DNA of 64,000 bases from Bubalus kerabau (lineage: Eukaryota; Chordata; Mammalia; Artiodactyla; Bovidae): contig NC_073641.1 of assembly GCF_029407905.1 (NCBI RefSeq), positions 17,839,001 through 17,903,000 of the forward strand, in the 5' to 3' direction. The translations under genes and the position numbers were made by a program. Shown here piece after piece: positions 22,769-32,311 of the stretch. Numbering within the stretch: the stretch's first letter is position 1; every line of letters starts with the position of its first letter. Below the pieces are notes generated by a model. The model ran no database searches. It was not told the DNA's origin and saw only the letters and a program-made list of their open reading frames with translations.

Positions 22769-22904
22769 CAAGCCTCTTTTTTCTACTCCTACTTCTGCTC
22801 CCTGGGCTGAAAGTAGCTGGAATCTCTTGCCTTTTTGATGGACCAGGCATGCTTGCAGCTGACTCTGCTCCAGCTGAGATGAGGTTTCAGAGTGGGAGGA
22901 TCTG

Positions 22905-23085
22905 GATCCCACATCTGTGACACTTTGGGCAAGTTACCTCAACCTCACTAGATCTCAACAGTCCCATCGGTAAAATGGTGATACAGTGATATTATGCTCA
23001 TAGGGATTTTGTTGAGTTTCAATGGATTCAGTTGTCTAAAGCTTTTAGAACAATACACATCAAGTCATAAGCCTAAAACAATGTT
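22905..23085 (+). mobile_element. MIR SINE
   Basis: The core reads 'cactttgggcaagttacctc' followed by 'ggtaaaatggtgatacagtg' and 'gctcatagggattttgttga', the typical order of a mammalian-wide interspersed repeat. Confidence 0.8.
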
Positions 23086-23236
23086 TGTGGTTACTGTTAC
23101 TGTTCAAAGCAGATGGATATGCCACTCTGAACAAACCAGTGAAGCAGTTCCGGGAACTTTGTCCCTGCCTCAATCGGTTAGTAGTCTGACTTATCGGCAG
23201 ACCCATGAGTACTTCTGGGAGGACTTCTCAACTCTA

Positions 23237-23454
23237 TCCAGCTCTGTGTCATTCAGTCATATCCAACTCTTTGCAACCCTTTGAACTGTAGCCCACCAGG
23301 CTCTCTGTCCATGGGATTTTTCAGGCAAGGATACTGGAGTGGGTTACCATTTTCTTCCCCAGGGAATCTTCCCTACCCAGGGATCAAACCTGCATCTCCT
23401 GTGTCTCTTGCATTGTAGGTAGATTCTTTACCCACTGAGCCAATGAGGAAGCCC
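23237..23454 (-). mobile_element. Bov-tA SINE
   Basis: Head in reverse at the right end (ccactgagccaatgaggaag) and BovB-like tail at the left. Confidence 0.92.
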
Positions 23455-23809
23455 TTCTTGTTCAGGGTCATCTCATATTTCCTTGTAGGTTTTATGCTGT
23501 ACAAGTCTAGACCTATAAACCATGCCCTGAGGTTATGCAACACGGGACCCTAATCTGTTCCCCCAAATCCTTGCTACTTTCTCTCTACTAATACTCTTTG
23601 CCTCTTTACCAGGCTTCCTGGAGTCCATGCCCTGCCCATCTTAGAAAAATGGCTTAGATAGCTGCATGAATCAACCTCTGGTCAGTTTTGGTACAGACTT
23701 CAGGCTCTGTCATGTATAGAAATCTTCACAGGTCAGAAAATCCTATGGTTGTTACATGGGAGACAAGATTCTGTGTTCTGACTGAAGGGAAGACGCTTTG
23801 ATTATGAAG

Positions 23810-24100
23810 TGGAATAGTAGAAGCAAGAAGGCCCAAAACCCAAGATTGAGCTTTGAATCCCAGTTTGGCTGATTTACATGTTGACCTTGGTCCAGTCACT
23901 TAATCTCTTCTCTAAATTAGGCTGCTTGAGTTGTTTTGAAAACAAAATGAAATTACATTTTAAAGTTCTACATGAAAAGTATCTATAGACTCATGATACA
24001 AAATCTACAGTGTAGATTTTATGATGATTACGTGATACAGATTTAAAACTTTTGATATAATATCTGGCTCAGAGGAAAGACTCAAGTACTGACAACAATG
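23810..24100 (+). mobile_element. Probable MIR SINE
   Basis: 'gagctttgaatcccagtttg', 'gaccttggtccagtcactta' and 'atatctggctcagaggaaag' appear in MIR order, strongly diverged. Confidence 0.55.
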
Positions 24101-24363
24101 TTTTATAATGATGGGGCAAGATATATGGCCCAAATCACGGTAAGAACCTCAAAAGATCTGGGGAGGTTCATATCACCTCAGTGTGGTTGTTGATGCAAGT
24201 ATTTATGGTCTGAAATATTTAAACATTTCTAATTTTTAGTCACACACTCTCTCCCTTCCCCAACCAATAATAATATTGATAACCTACATATGTTAGAGCT
24301 TTATATTTGTACCAGATACTCTTAGTGTCTATGTGTGTATGTGTGTATTTATACAGTGGGAAT

Positions 24364-24366
<3 letters not shown>

Positions 24367-24406
<40 letters not shown>
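24367..24406. repeat. (AT)n microsatellite
   Basis: About 20 uninterrupted AT dinucleotides, followed by a short gtat-rich run. Confidence 0.98.
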
Positions 24407-24414
<8 letters not shown>

Positions 24415-24439
24415 ATTCATCACAATTTCACAGTAACTT

Positions 24440-24570
24440 TCTAAGGTAGTTATTAGTAATATTATCACCATGTATCAAAGAGAAGTTGAGGCAGAGAGAG
24501 ACCAGCCTGTCCAAGATAAGCCAGCTGGAAGTTTGTGAAGCTGTAAACAAGCTCTGAGTTCATGCTGTTA
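24440..24570 (-). mobile_element. MIR SINE
   Basis: The reverse complement gives the MIR pattern. On the plus strand it reads 'gagaagttgaggcagagaga ... caagataagccagctggaag ... ctgagttcatgctgtt'. Confidence 0.65.
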
Positions 24571-24576
24571 ATATTT

Positions 24577-25212
24577 TGTTGTTGTTGTTCAGTCTCTAAG
24601 TCATGTCTGACTCTGTGACTTCATCAACTGCAGCATGCCATACTTCCTGAACCTTCACTCCGAGTTTGTTCAAACTCATTTCCATTGAGTTGATGATACC
24701 ATCCAACCATCTCATTCTCGTTGCCCACTTCTCCTCCTGCCTTCAATCTTTCCCAGCATCAGGGTCTTTTCCAATGAGTCAGCTCTTCACATGAGGTGGT
24801 TTATTGGAGCTTTAGCATCTGGAGAAGGCAATGGCAACCCACTCTAGTACTCTTGCCTGGAAAATCCCATGGACGGAGGAGCCTGGTAGGCAGTAGTCCA
24901 TGGGGTCGCAAAGAGTCAGACACTACTGAAGCAACTTAGCATCAGCGGCTTCAGCATCAGTCTTTCCAGTGAATATTCAGGGTTGATTCCTATAGGATTA
25001 ACTAGTTTGATCTCCGTGCAGTACAAGGGACTCTCAAGAGTCTTCTCCAGGACCACAGTTCAAAAGCATCAATTCTTTGGTGTTGTTTATGATCCATCTC
25101 TCACATCTGTACATGGCTATCAGAAAAACCATAGCTTTGACTATATGGACCCCTGTTAACAAAATGATGTTTCTGCTTTTTAATACACTGTCTAGATTTG
25201 TTGTGAAATCAT
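24577..25212 (-). mobile_element. BovB 3' part, interrupted by a SINE
   Basis: Antisense BovB from a (GTT)n-type 3' tail (24577-24590) to the region encoding the SKAMVF/YGCE part. A Bov-A monomer splits it at 24821-24939. Multiple small indels; dead. Confidence 0.92.
24820..24943 (+). mobile_element. Bov-A monomer SINE nested in BovB
   Basis: A single Bov-A unit (ggagaaggcaatggcaaccc to gaagcaactta) lacking the tRNA head. Short direct repeats ttagcatc flank it (24812-24819 and 24936-24943). Confidence 0.85.
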
Positions 25213-25451
25213 TGTTTTGAACCCACCAACCACTTGCCTTCCATGTTTCGTACTCTGCCTCTTCAAGAACCGAGGCGGGACTCACTTAATCTATCTCAGA
25301 CCAGTGTGTATGCATTGTTGGTAAAGCAGTGGAATCCTCTGAGGAGGATTTTAGAGTTTTTCAATAGAAGTTCTCAATACATTAAGAGCAAGGCTCTTAG
25401 TAGATTAGGAAGTTTCTAACATAATGTAAAAAATGAACTATGTATGTGTGT

Positions 25452-25777
25452 CTGTTTATCTTTTGGCCTTGCCATGTGGCATGCAGGATCTTAATTCCCC
25501 AGGGATCGAATCTGCACCTCTGCATTGGCTGCACAGAGTCTTAACCACCTGTGTGTATGTTAGTTGCTTAGTCATGTCCCACTCTTTGCAACCCTATAGT
25601 CTGCCAGGCTCCTCTGTCCTTGGAATTCTCCAGGCAAAATACTTGAGTGGGTTGCCATTCTCTTCTCTAGAGGATCTTCACTACTCAGGGATTGAACCCA
25701 GGTCTCCCGCATTGCAGGCAGATTCTTACTGAGCCACTAGAAAGCCCTAAACCACTGGACCACTAGGGAAGTCCCTA
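25452..25777 (-). mobile_element. CHR-like tRNA SINE with a Bov-tA inside
   Basis: Outer pieces (25452-25549 and 25748-25777) form an older cetartiodactyl tRNA-derived SINE in antisense: 'ttggccttgccatgtggcat', 'cagagtcttaaccac', then 'ccactagggaagtcc'. Bov-tA at 25550-25747 inserted between, duplicating roughly 'taaccac'. Confidence 0.8.
25550..25747 (-). mobile_element. Bov-tA SINE nested in CHR-like SINE
   Basis: Normal head and tail in antisense. It is flanked on both sides by parts of one older SINE, which shows the order of events. Confidence 0.88.
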
Positions 25778-26275
25778 AAAATCAATTAATCACAGTATTT
25801 TATGAAACTGAAGTAAGGGTTCATTTTGACCTACTTAGATAAAGAGTGTAAAAGGAGAAAAGTCACTGTAGGCCAGAGCACTATTCCCTTGCTATCCCCA
25901 GGATGGCTGAGCAGCTGAACATATGATTAACTATCTTATAGTAGAAATTGAGTCTATGATAGTGTATATAAACTGTTAGAATTTGTTTTCAGCATTTTTA
26001 GAGTTGAAATATGATAATTATGACAGGTTAAATCATTTATTCCAAGCAAATAGCAGAATTCCTCCAGTATAGAGCACAACGCACTCTGTCTATAGGTAAC
26101 TAACGGGTTTTGACCCACTATGTATCTTTAAATAAACAGACCACCATCTAGCTCATTAGATAATCTAGATCTTGATTTTAACAAGTCTTTTCCTGTGTAA
26201 GTTCACATGGCCATACATACAAATACATAAAAACATACTTCTATTCTTGATCAATTTAAAATCCATTTGCATACC

Positions 26276-26277
<2 letters not shown>
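25778..26277. other. Unassigned sequence
   Basis: No gene or recognisable repeat. Confidence 0.45.

Positions 26278-26328
<51 letters not shown>
26278..26328. repeat. (TG)n microsatellite
   Basis: About 25 uninterrupted TG dinucleotides; likely polymorphic. Confidence 0.98.
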
Positions 26329-26329
<1 letters not shown>

Positions 26330-26479
26330 CATGCGAAGAATAGGATAGGTGATATCTGAATGCATCACCCTTAATACAAGTATGTTAAACTTTCACAAAT
26401 AGTACATCTTACTGTGAATGATACATTCAGATATAATCTATTATATTTATATTCTCCCTATTTTAGTTCTACCTTGTTT

Positions 26480-26745
26480 TAACATATGAATACCAAAGGA
26501 GGAAAGAGGGAGATGGGATGAATTAGGAGACTGGGATTGACATAAATACACTACCATGTATGAAATAGATAACTAATGAGAGTCTGCTGTATAGCATGGG
26601 AAACTCTACTCAATGCTCTGTGGTGACCTAAATGGGAAAAAAATCCAAAAATATATGTATAACCAATTCACTTTGCTGTACAGCAGAAACACAACTTTGT
26701 AAAGCAACTACAGTACAATAAAAATTAACTTTTGAAAAATATAGG
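26480..26745 (+). mobile_element. Artiodactyl L1 3' end
   Basis: The order 'gggagatgggatgaattagg', 'ctactcaatgctctgtggtg', 'ctttgctgtacagcagaaac', then 'acaataaaaatta' is the 3' UTR of an artiodactyl L1. The twin-primed copy at 51801-52338 is related. Confidence 0.8.
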
Positions 26746-27873
26746 TTGAAATCCATCATATTTTTATGGATTTCATAAACAACTAATGAATTTTGACCTA
26801 CAGATTGGAAAACATTGTTTGAGGAAATGGTTACCAAGTTACTCAAGTGAACCTTGCATTAAGAATGTTGCCCTCTGTTATGTTCTGTAAAGCTGCCTGG
26901 ACTCTTGCCCTAGAAAAGCACAGCACTTTCTGACCAAACGTGGCATATCTTGAATTTAATTAAAAGTAAGGAGTAAGGTTCCTGCCTGTTGAAAGTGAAT
27001 CAGATCTCTTCTATACTCATTACACTTGTCCTTATTTTGCCCCATTTTCCAGTAAATGCCCTATATGCTCAGAGTATGTTATTTAGCTCAAAATAGCCTG
27101 CTTAAGAATGACATGTTTAATATTAAAGAACATGCTTTAAAATGTTTATGACCAATAGCATTTTATGACACTATAAAAATAATTTGCACCCTTTCTGTAA
27201 TGCAGAACTTTGAGACACTCTCAGCTGTCTTGAATAGAAATAATTCTTTTTAATTTAAAAAATTTGAAATAAAACTCTGCTCTTAGGTTACAAATTCCTC
27301 TGTTTCAGCTTTAATTCACAATATACTCATTTTGTCTTGCTATGTTTACTCCATCTGTCCAAATAAGGACCTGTATTTCATGAATTTCTACCTTTTCAGT
27401 AGATTTTTCATAGACACCTAAGTACATATGAGCCAACTGTGCCAACTTATTTTTATCTAATTCAGGAGATGAGCCCTTACTCTCATTTTAAACTCATAAA
27501 GTCTTTATTCCCTAAAAATAATTTTTCTTCTATTTTCTTCTACATTTTATCTCTGATGTCACTATTTAATTTTATCTGCTATGTATCTTTGCATGTTGAA
27601 CAGTAGACAAACTTAATTGAAAACCCTAACCTACAAAAGCTGAATAATTGTTCCAACATAATATATTTAATAATTCAATCCTTTTAAATTATTTATGATG
27701 CCTCCTTTATAACATATTAAGATTTTATATATGCTACAATGTGTTATAAAGCCATGCATTCCATTGATCTATTTTCACTTTTGTGCTGATACAAAATAAA
27801 ATTAATTGTTGAAAATACAATTAAATATTTGGTCAGGTGTGTGAATTTCTAGTTCTCTATGCTAATCTTTATT
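26746..27873. other. Unassigned sequence
   Basis: A+T-rich, no gene or named repeat seen. Confidence 0.45.
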
Positions 27874-28173
27874 GAGATAAACTTGCTGCTGCTGCTGCTA
27901 AGTCGCTTCAGTTGTGTCCGACTCTGTGCGACCCCATAGACGGCAGCCCACCAAGCTCCCCCGTCCCTGGGATTCTCCAGGCAAGAACACTGGAATGGGT
28001 TGCCATTTCCTTCTCCAATGCATGAAAGTGAAAAGTGAAAATGAAGTCCCTCAGTCATGTCTGACTCTTTGCGACCCGATGGACTGCAGCCTACCAGGCT
28101 CCTCCATCCATAGGATTTTCCAGGCAAGAGTACTGGAATGGGGTGCCATTGCCTTCTCCGGAGATAAACTTGC
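27874..28173 (-). mobile_element. BOV-A2 dimeric SINE with 13-bp TSD
   Basis: Two Bov-A monomers joined by a 'catgaaagtgaaaagtgaaa' linker, starting with the (GCT)n tail on the left. Identical direct repeats gagataaacttgc flank it (27874-27886 and 28161-28173). It is inserted beside an old L1 3' UTR. Confidence 0.97.
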
Positions 28174-28204
28174 AACCAACTAATTTTTCTTAACTCATTT
28201 ATTA

Positions 28205-28690
28205 ATAGACATTGCTCAGATATTGCATCTTGCAAAACTAAAATTCTGTACCTATTAAACAGTTACATCTCATTCCCCCAGCCCCCAACAACCACCAGTA
28301 TACTTTTTATCTCTATAAGAGTAACTACTCTAGGCTCTGCATAATAATAGGAATTATGCAGTATTTGTCTTCCAGTGACTAGCTTGTTTTGCTTAGCATA
28401 AAGTCTTTAAGGTTCATGTGTCAGAATTACCTCCATTTTTAAGGCTAAATACTATTGCATTGGAGAAGGAAATGGCAACCCACTCCAGTGCTCTTGCCTG
28501 GAAAATCCCAGGGACAGAGGAGCCTGGTGGGCTGCTGTCTATGGGGTCGCACAGAGTTGGACACGACTGAAGTGACTTAGCAGCAGCAGCTCTATTGCAT
28601 TATATGCATATACATAGCATGTTTATCCATTCATCTGTTGATTCTCTACCTGTTTTTACAAATCTTTTGGGGTGAACACAATTAAACTCA
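28205..28690 (-). mobile_element. Old L1 (L1M-type) 3' UTR, interrupted by a SINE
   Basis: 'ctgtacctattaaacagtta', 'aaggttcatgtgtcagaatt' and 'gtttatccattcatctgttg' follow the antisense L1M 3' UTR. A Bov-A monomer sits at 28462-28591. Confidence 0.7.
28452..28601 (+). mobile_element. Bov-A monomer SINE with TSD
   Basis: One Bov-A unit ending in (AGC)n, flanked by identical 10-bp repeats ctattgcatt (28452-28461 and 28592-28601). Confidence 0.95.
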
Positions 28691-29118
28691 TGACATTTAC
28701 CAGGCAAGACCCATGTCTGTTGTGTTTAAACTTTTATTTTCAGTGTGTTATAAAAGTAGTGGTTCAGAAAGTAATTTAGTTATATAAATGAGTATCATAA
28801 TGTAAGTACAGCAGTAAGTGAACTTATATGTAGGAAAGAAATGAGCATAGCTATGATAGGAGGGGAGGAGATAATGGCCAGTAGCATACTTCAGTGAACA
28901 CTCCCAGGAGAAAGATCCATGAAAGACCAGGATTAATTTCATGGAGAATGACATTATGTAAAATTATGTAAGATTATTTTGTTCTTTCATCTTTATTTCT
29001 GCAAAAGTCAAAGAGGAAAAGTTGTAGCATCACAGTCTGAAGGTGTGATTTGTCATAGTTTATGAGATACATTTCATTTCTTCCAATAAAGTAACATCCA
29101 TACCAATGCATAGAGGTA
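28691..29118. other. Unassigned sequence
   Basis: No gene or named repeat seen. Confidence 0.45.
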
Positions 29119-29849
29119 TTGTTGTTGTTCAGTCGCTAAGTCCTGACTGACTCTTTACCACCCATGAACTGCTGCACACCAGGTTTCCCTGTCCTTCACT
29201 ATCTCCCAGAGTTGGCTCAAACACATGTCCATTGAGTCAATGATGCCATCCAACCATTTCATCCTCTGCCATCCCCTTCTCTTCCTGCTTTCAATCTTTC
29301 CCAGCACAGGGGCTTTTCCAAGTCAGCTCTTCACATCAAGTGACCAAAGTATCAGAGCTTCAGGTTCAGCATCAGTGCTTCCAGTGAATATTCAGAGTTG
29401 ATTTCCCTAGGATTGATGGATTTGATCTCCAATGAGTCGGTTCTTCACATCAGGTGGCCAAAGTATTGGAGTTTCAGCTTCAGCATCAGTCCTTCCAATG
29501 AATATTCAGGACTGATTTCCTTTGGGATGGACTGGTTGGATCTCTTTGCTGTTCAAGGGACTCTCAAGACTCTTCACAATTTGAAAGAATCAATTCTTTG
29601 ACATTCAGCCTTCTTTATGGTCCAGCTCTCATATCCTTACATGGCTACTGGAAAAACCATAGCTTTGACTAGACAGACTTTTGTCCACAAAGTGATATCT
29701 CTGGTTTTTAATATGCTGTCTAGGTTTGGCATAGCTTTCTTCCAGGGAGCAAGTGTCTTTTAATCTCATAGCTGCGGTCACTGTACACAATGATTTTGGA
29801 GCCTAAGAAAATAAAACCTGTCACTGTTTCACTTTTTTTACCTTCTATT
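29119..29849 (-). mobile_element. BovB 3' part with internal duplication
   Basis: Antisense BovB starting at a (GTT)n tail. A block of about 110 bp (about 29322-29429) is followed by a second version of the same BovB interval (about 29430-29542). The sequence then continues normally until a Bov-tA at 29850. Confidence 0.9.
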
Positions 29850-30054
29850 TTGTGTCTGACTCTTTTCAGCCCCATGGACTGTAGCCCATCAGGTTCCTCT
29901 CCCCATGGAATATTCTTCCAGGCAAGAATAACAGAGTGGGGTGCCATTTCCTACCCCAGGGGATCTTCCCAACCCAGTGATTGAACTCTGGTCTCTTTCA
30001 TCTCTTGCATTGGCTGGAGGATTTTTTTTTACCACTAGTGCCACCTGGGAAGCC
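29850..30054 (-). mobile_element. Bov-tA SINE
   Basis: Head in antisense ends 'gccacctgggaagcc'. The left end abuts BovB directly, so it interrupted or truncated that copy. Confidence 0.9.
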
Positions 30055-30466
30055 TGCAAAAGCATTACAAAGACCAATATATAAAACTAATTAATTAGTC
30101 AAACTAAGAATTTATGTACTATTTAGTCTGAAGAAGAAAATTTCAATATTTAAATACAGAAAAAAAAATTCAGATATAGAATCAATCAGAAACAGACAAT
30201 TCAGCCATAGAACTTCTACAGTTTAACCTTATATATAGCCAATATCAGGTTACTTTAATTTTTTTATCTTTTGTTCTTCAAGCAGCTAAATAGAGGTTTA
30301 TCAATTGAATTGATCTTTAAAAAAATTTTTTTTATCTTTTATTCTTTTTGCAACTAGATAGAGGTTTATTAATTGAATCGACCTTTTCAAAAAACAGTTT
30401 ATAGTTTCATCAATTTTATTGATAGTTTTATTAGTTTATTGTTTTGATTTCTTTGATTTCGTCTAT

Positions 30467-31510
30467 TGCTTACTCATGTCTCACTCTTTGTGACCACATA
30501 CCACACCAGGCTCCTCGCCATACCATCCCTCTGGGTCATCCCAGTGCACCAGCCCCAAGCATCCTGTATCCTGCATCGAACCTGGACTGGCAATTCTGTA
30601 AGGAACTTGGTTGGCAAAGTGATGTCTCTGCTTTTTAATATGCTGTCTAGGTTTGTCATAACTTTCCTTCCAAGCAGCAAGCATCTTTTAATTTCATGTC
30701 TGCAGTCACCATCTGCAGTGATTTTGGAGCCCAAGAAAATAAAGTCAGCCCCTGTTTCCACTGTTTCCCCTTCTCTTTGTCATGAAGTGATGGGACTGGA
30801 TTCTTTGATCTTAGGTTTTTTCCTTTTTATTTTTTTTGAATGTTAAGCTTTAAGCCAGCTTTTTCACTCTTGTCTTTAACCCTCATCAAGAGGCTCTTTA
30901 GTTCCTCTTCACTTTCTGCCATTAGAGTGATACTATCATTTGCACTTCTGAGGTTGTTGATGCTTCTCCCAGCAATCTTGATTCCAGCTCATGCTTCATA
31001 TAGCCTGGCATTTCACATGATGTTCCCTGCATGTAAGTTAAATAAGCAGGGTGACGATATACAGCCTTGTCATTCTTCTCTCCCAATTTTGAACCAGTCG
31101 GTTGTTCCCTATCTTGTTCTAACTGTTGCTTCTTGATCTTCATGCAGGTTTCTCAGGAGATGGGTAAGGTGGTCTGGTATTCCTATCTCTTGAAGAATTT
31201 TCCACAGTTTGTTGTGATCCACACAGTCAAAGGCTTTAACATAGTCAATAAAGCAGAAATAGATGTTTTTCTGGAACTCCCTTGCTTTCTCCATGATTCA
31301 ATAAATGTTGACAATTTGATCTCTAGTTCCTCTGCCTCTTTGAAGCCCACTTTGTACATCTGGAAGTTCTCAGTTTGTATATTGCTGAAGCCTAGCTTGA
31401 AGGTTTTTGAGCATAACCTTGCGCAAGAATCTTGGATGGCCCTCCATGGCATGGTTCATAGCTTCATTTACCAAGTCCCTTTCTCCACGACAAGGCTGTG
31501 ATCCATGAAG
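30467..31510 (-). mobile_element. BovB with an L1 3' UTR patch (mosaic)
   Basis: From left to right, in antisense: a BovB/SINE-like 3' tip (30467-30518), 74 bp of young L1 3' UTR (30519-30592, 'catccctctgggtcatccca ... acctggactggcaa'), then BovB ORF (30607-31510). The ORF part keeps FIDYVKAFDCVDHNKLW of the reverse transcriptase (31109-31294). Its catalytic YADD reads SAND, and frames are broken. Confidence 0.85.
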
Positions 31511-31541
31511 GGGTTACTTTTGTTAATTTCTATTTACTTTC

Positions 31542-31691
31542 CTTTTCTTTGTCTCGGAGAAGCAATGGCACCCTACTCCAGTACTCTTGCCTGGAAAATC
31601 CCATGGACAGAGGAGCCTGGTAGGCTGTAGTCCATGGGGTCGCTAAGAGTCGGACACGACTGAGCGACTTCACTTTCACTTTTCTTTGTCT
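31542..31691 (+). mobile_element. Bov-A monomer SINE with TSD
   Basis: One Bov-A unit of the 5' type (gtcggacacgactgagcgac end), flanked by identical 13-bp repeats cttttctttgtct (31542-31554 and 31679-31691). Confidence 0.95.
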
Positions 31692-32093
31692 AATTTATTA
31701 GGTGGAAATTTAGATTACTGATTTAAAAAGGATTTATGTTTTCTAACATCAGCACACAATGCTATAAATTCTACTAACCTCTGTATTTTATGTATCCCAT
31801 GCATTTTGATATGCTTAATAATGCTTTTTTACAGTTCAAAATATATTTTCACTTCTTTTCAAATCAGTGGGTTATTTAAAATTATCGTGCTTAATTTCCA
31901 AATGTTTGGAAAATTTCCATATATCTTTCTGTTATTGATTTCTATTTTCATTCCATTATGACCTGAGAAAATACTTTGTATGAATTCTGTTTTCCAAATT
32001 CAGTTCTGTACCATAATAGAGACTTTCTTAGTATTCTGCCAAATTTTCTGTGGACATTGGATGAGTTTGGTGGAGATAAAACCTGTAAGAGGG

Positions 32094-32311
32094 TATGTGT
32101 GTGTGTGTGTGTGAAGTTGCTCAGTCATGTCTGACTCTTTGCGACCCCGTGGACTATAGCCTGCCAGGCTCCTCTGTCCATGGGATTCTCCGGGCAAGAA
32201 TACTGGAGTGGGTTGCCATTGCCTTCTCCAGGGGATCTTCCCAACCCAGGGATTGTACCTGGGTCTCCTGCATTGCAGGCGGACGCTTTATCCTCTGAGC
32301 CACCAGGGAAG
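32094..32311 (-). mobile_element. Bov-tA SINE with (GT)n tail
   Basis: Antisense Bov-tA with a short (TG) tract at its 3' end (32096-32113). Approximate flanking repeats aagagggtat/aagaggatat suggest a target-site duplication. Confidence 0.93.

Larger units (their letters stand above)
18973..22771 (-). promoter_or_regulatory. L1 5' UTR / internal promoter region
   Basis: About 3.7 kb lies between the element's 5' end and ORF1. In L1 sense it has a CpG-rich first part (22771 to about 21620), an A-tract (21597-21620), a tandem array with a unit near 160 bp (21180-20108), a second array with a 145-bp unit (about 20075-19640), and a further 0.6 kb to ORF1. L1 5' UTRs contain the internal RNA polymerase II promoter, so this is where expression would be controlled. 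Whether this copy is active cannot be judged from sequence. Confidence 0.85.
13394..22784 (-). mobile_element. Full-length L1 (L1_BT type) with TSD
   Basis: The element spans 13407-22771 on the minus strand, from the A-rich 3' end (T-tract at 13406-13413) to a 5' end reading tgaagatggcggaggag. Direct repeats gcctcatttttct (13394-13406) and gcctcttttttct (22772-22784), 12 of 13 identical, mark the target-site duplication. The order in L1 sense is a 5' UTR of about 3.7 kb, ORF1, ORF2 and a 3' UTR of about 340 bp. A second L1 interrupts ORF2 at 17394-17957. Without that insert and its duplicated target the element is about 8.8 kb. Stops and frameshifts show it is not autonomous. Confidence 0.95.
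30290..32075 (-). mobile_element. Old L1 ORF2 relic hosting BovB and a SINE
   Basis: Pieces at 30290-30465, 31510-31554 and 31692-32075 resemble antisense old L1 ORF2 (for example 'tagtttcatcaattttattg' and 'ttccattatgacctgagaaa'). BovB mosaic 30467-31510 and SINE 31555-31678 were inserted. A short local duplication of 'agatagaggttta' lies near 30290-30370. Confidence 0.6.

Noticed and set aside
27849..28235. 128-codon frame with repeated WHPIPVLLPG-like text
   Set aside because: It is translated BOV-A2 SINE; the same peptide-like pattern appears at every BOV-A copy.
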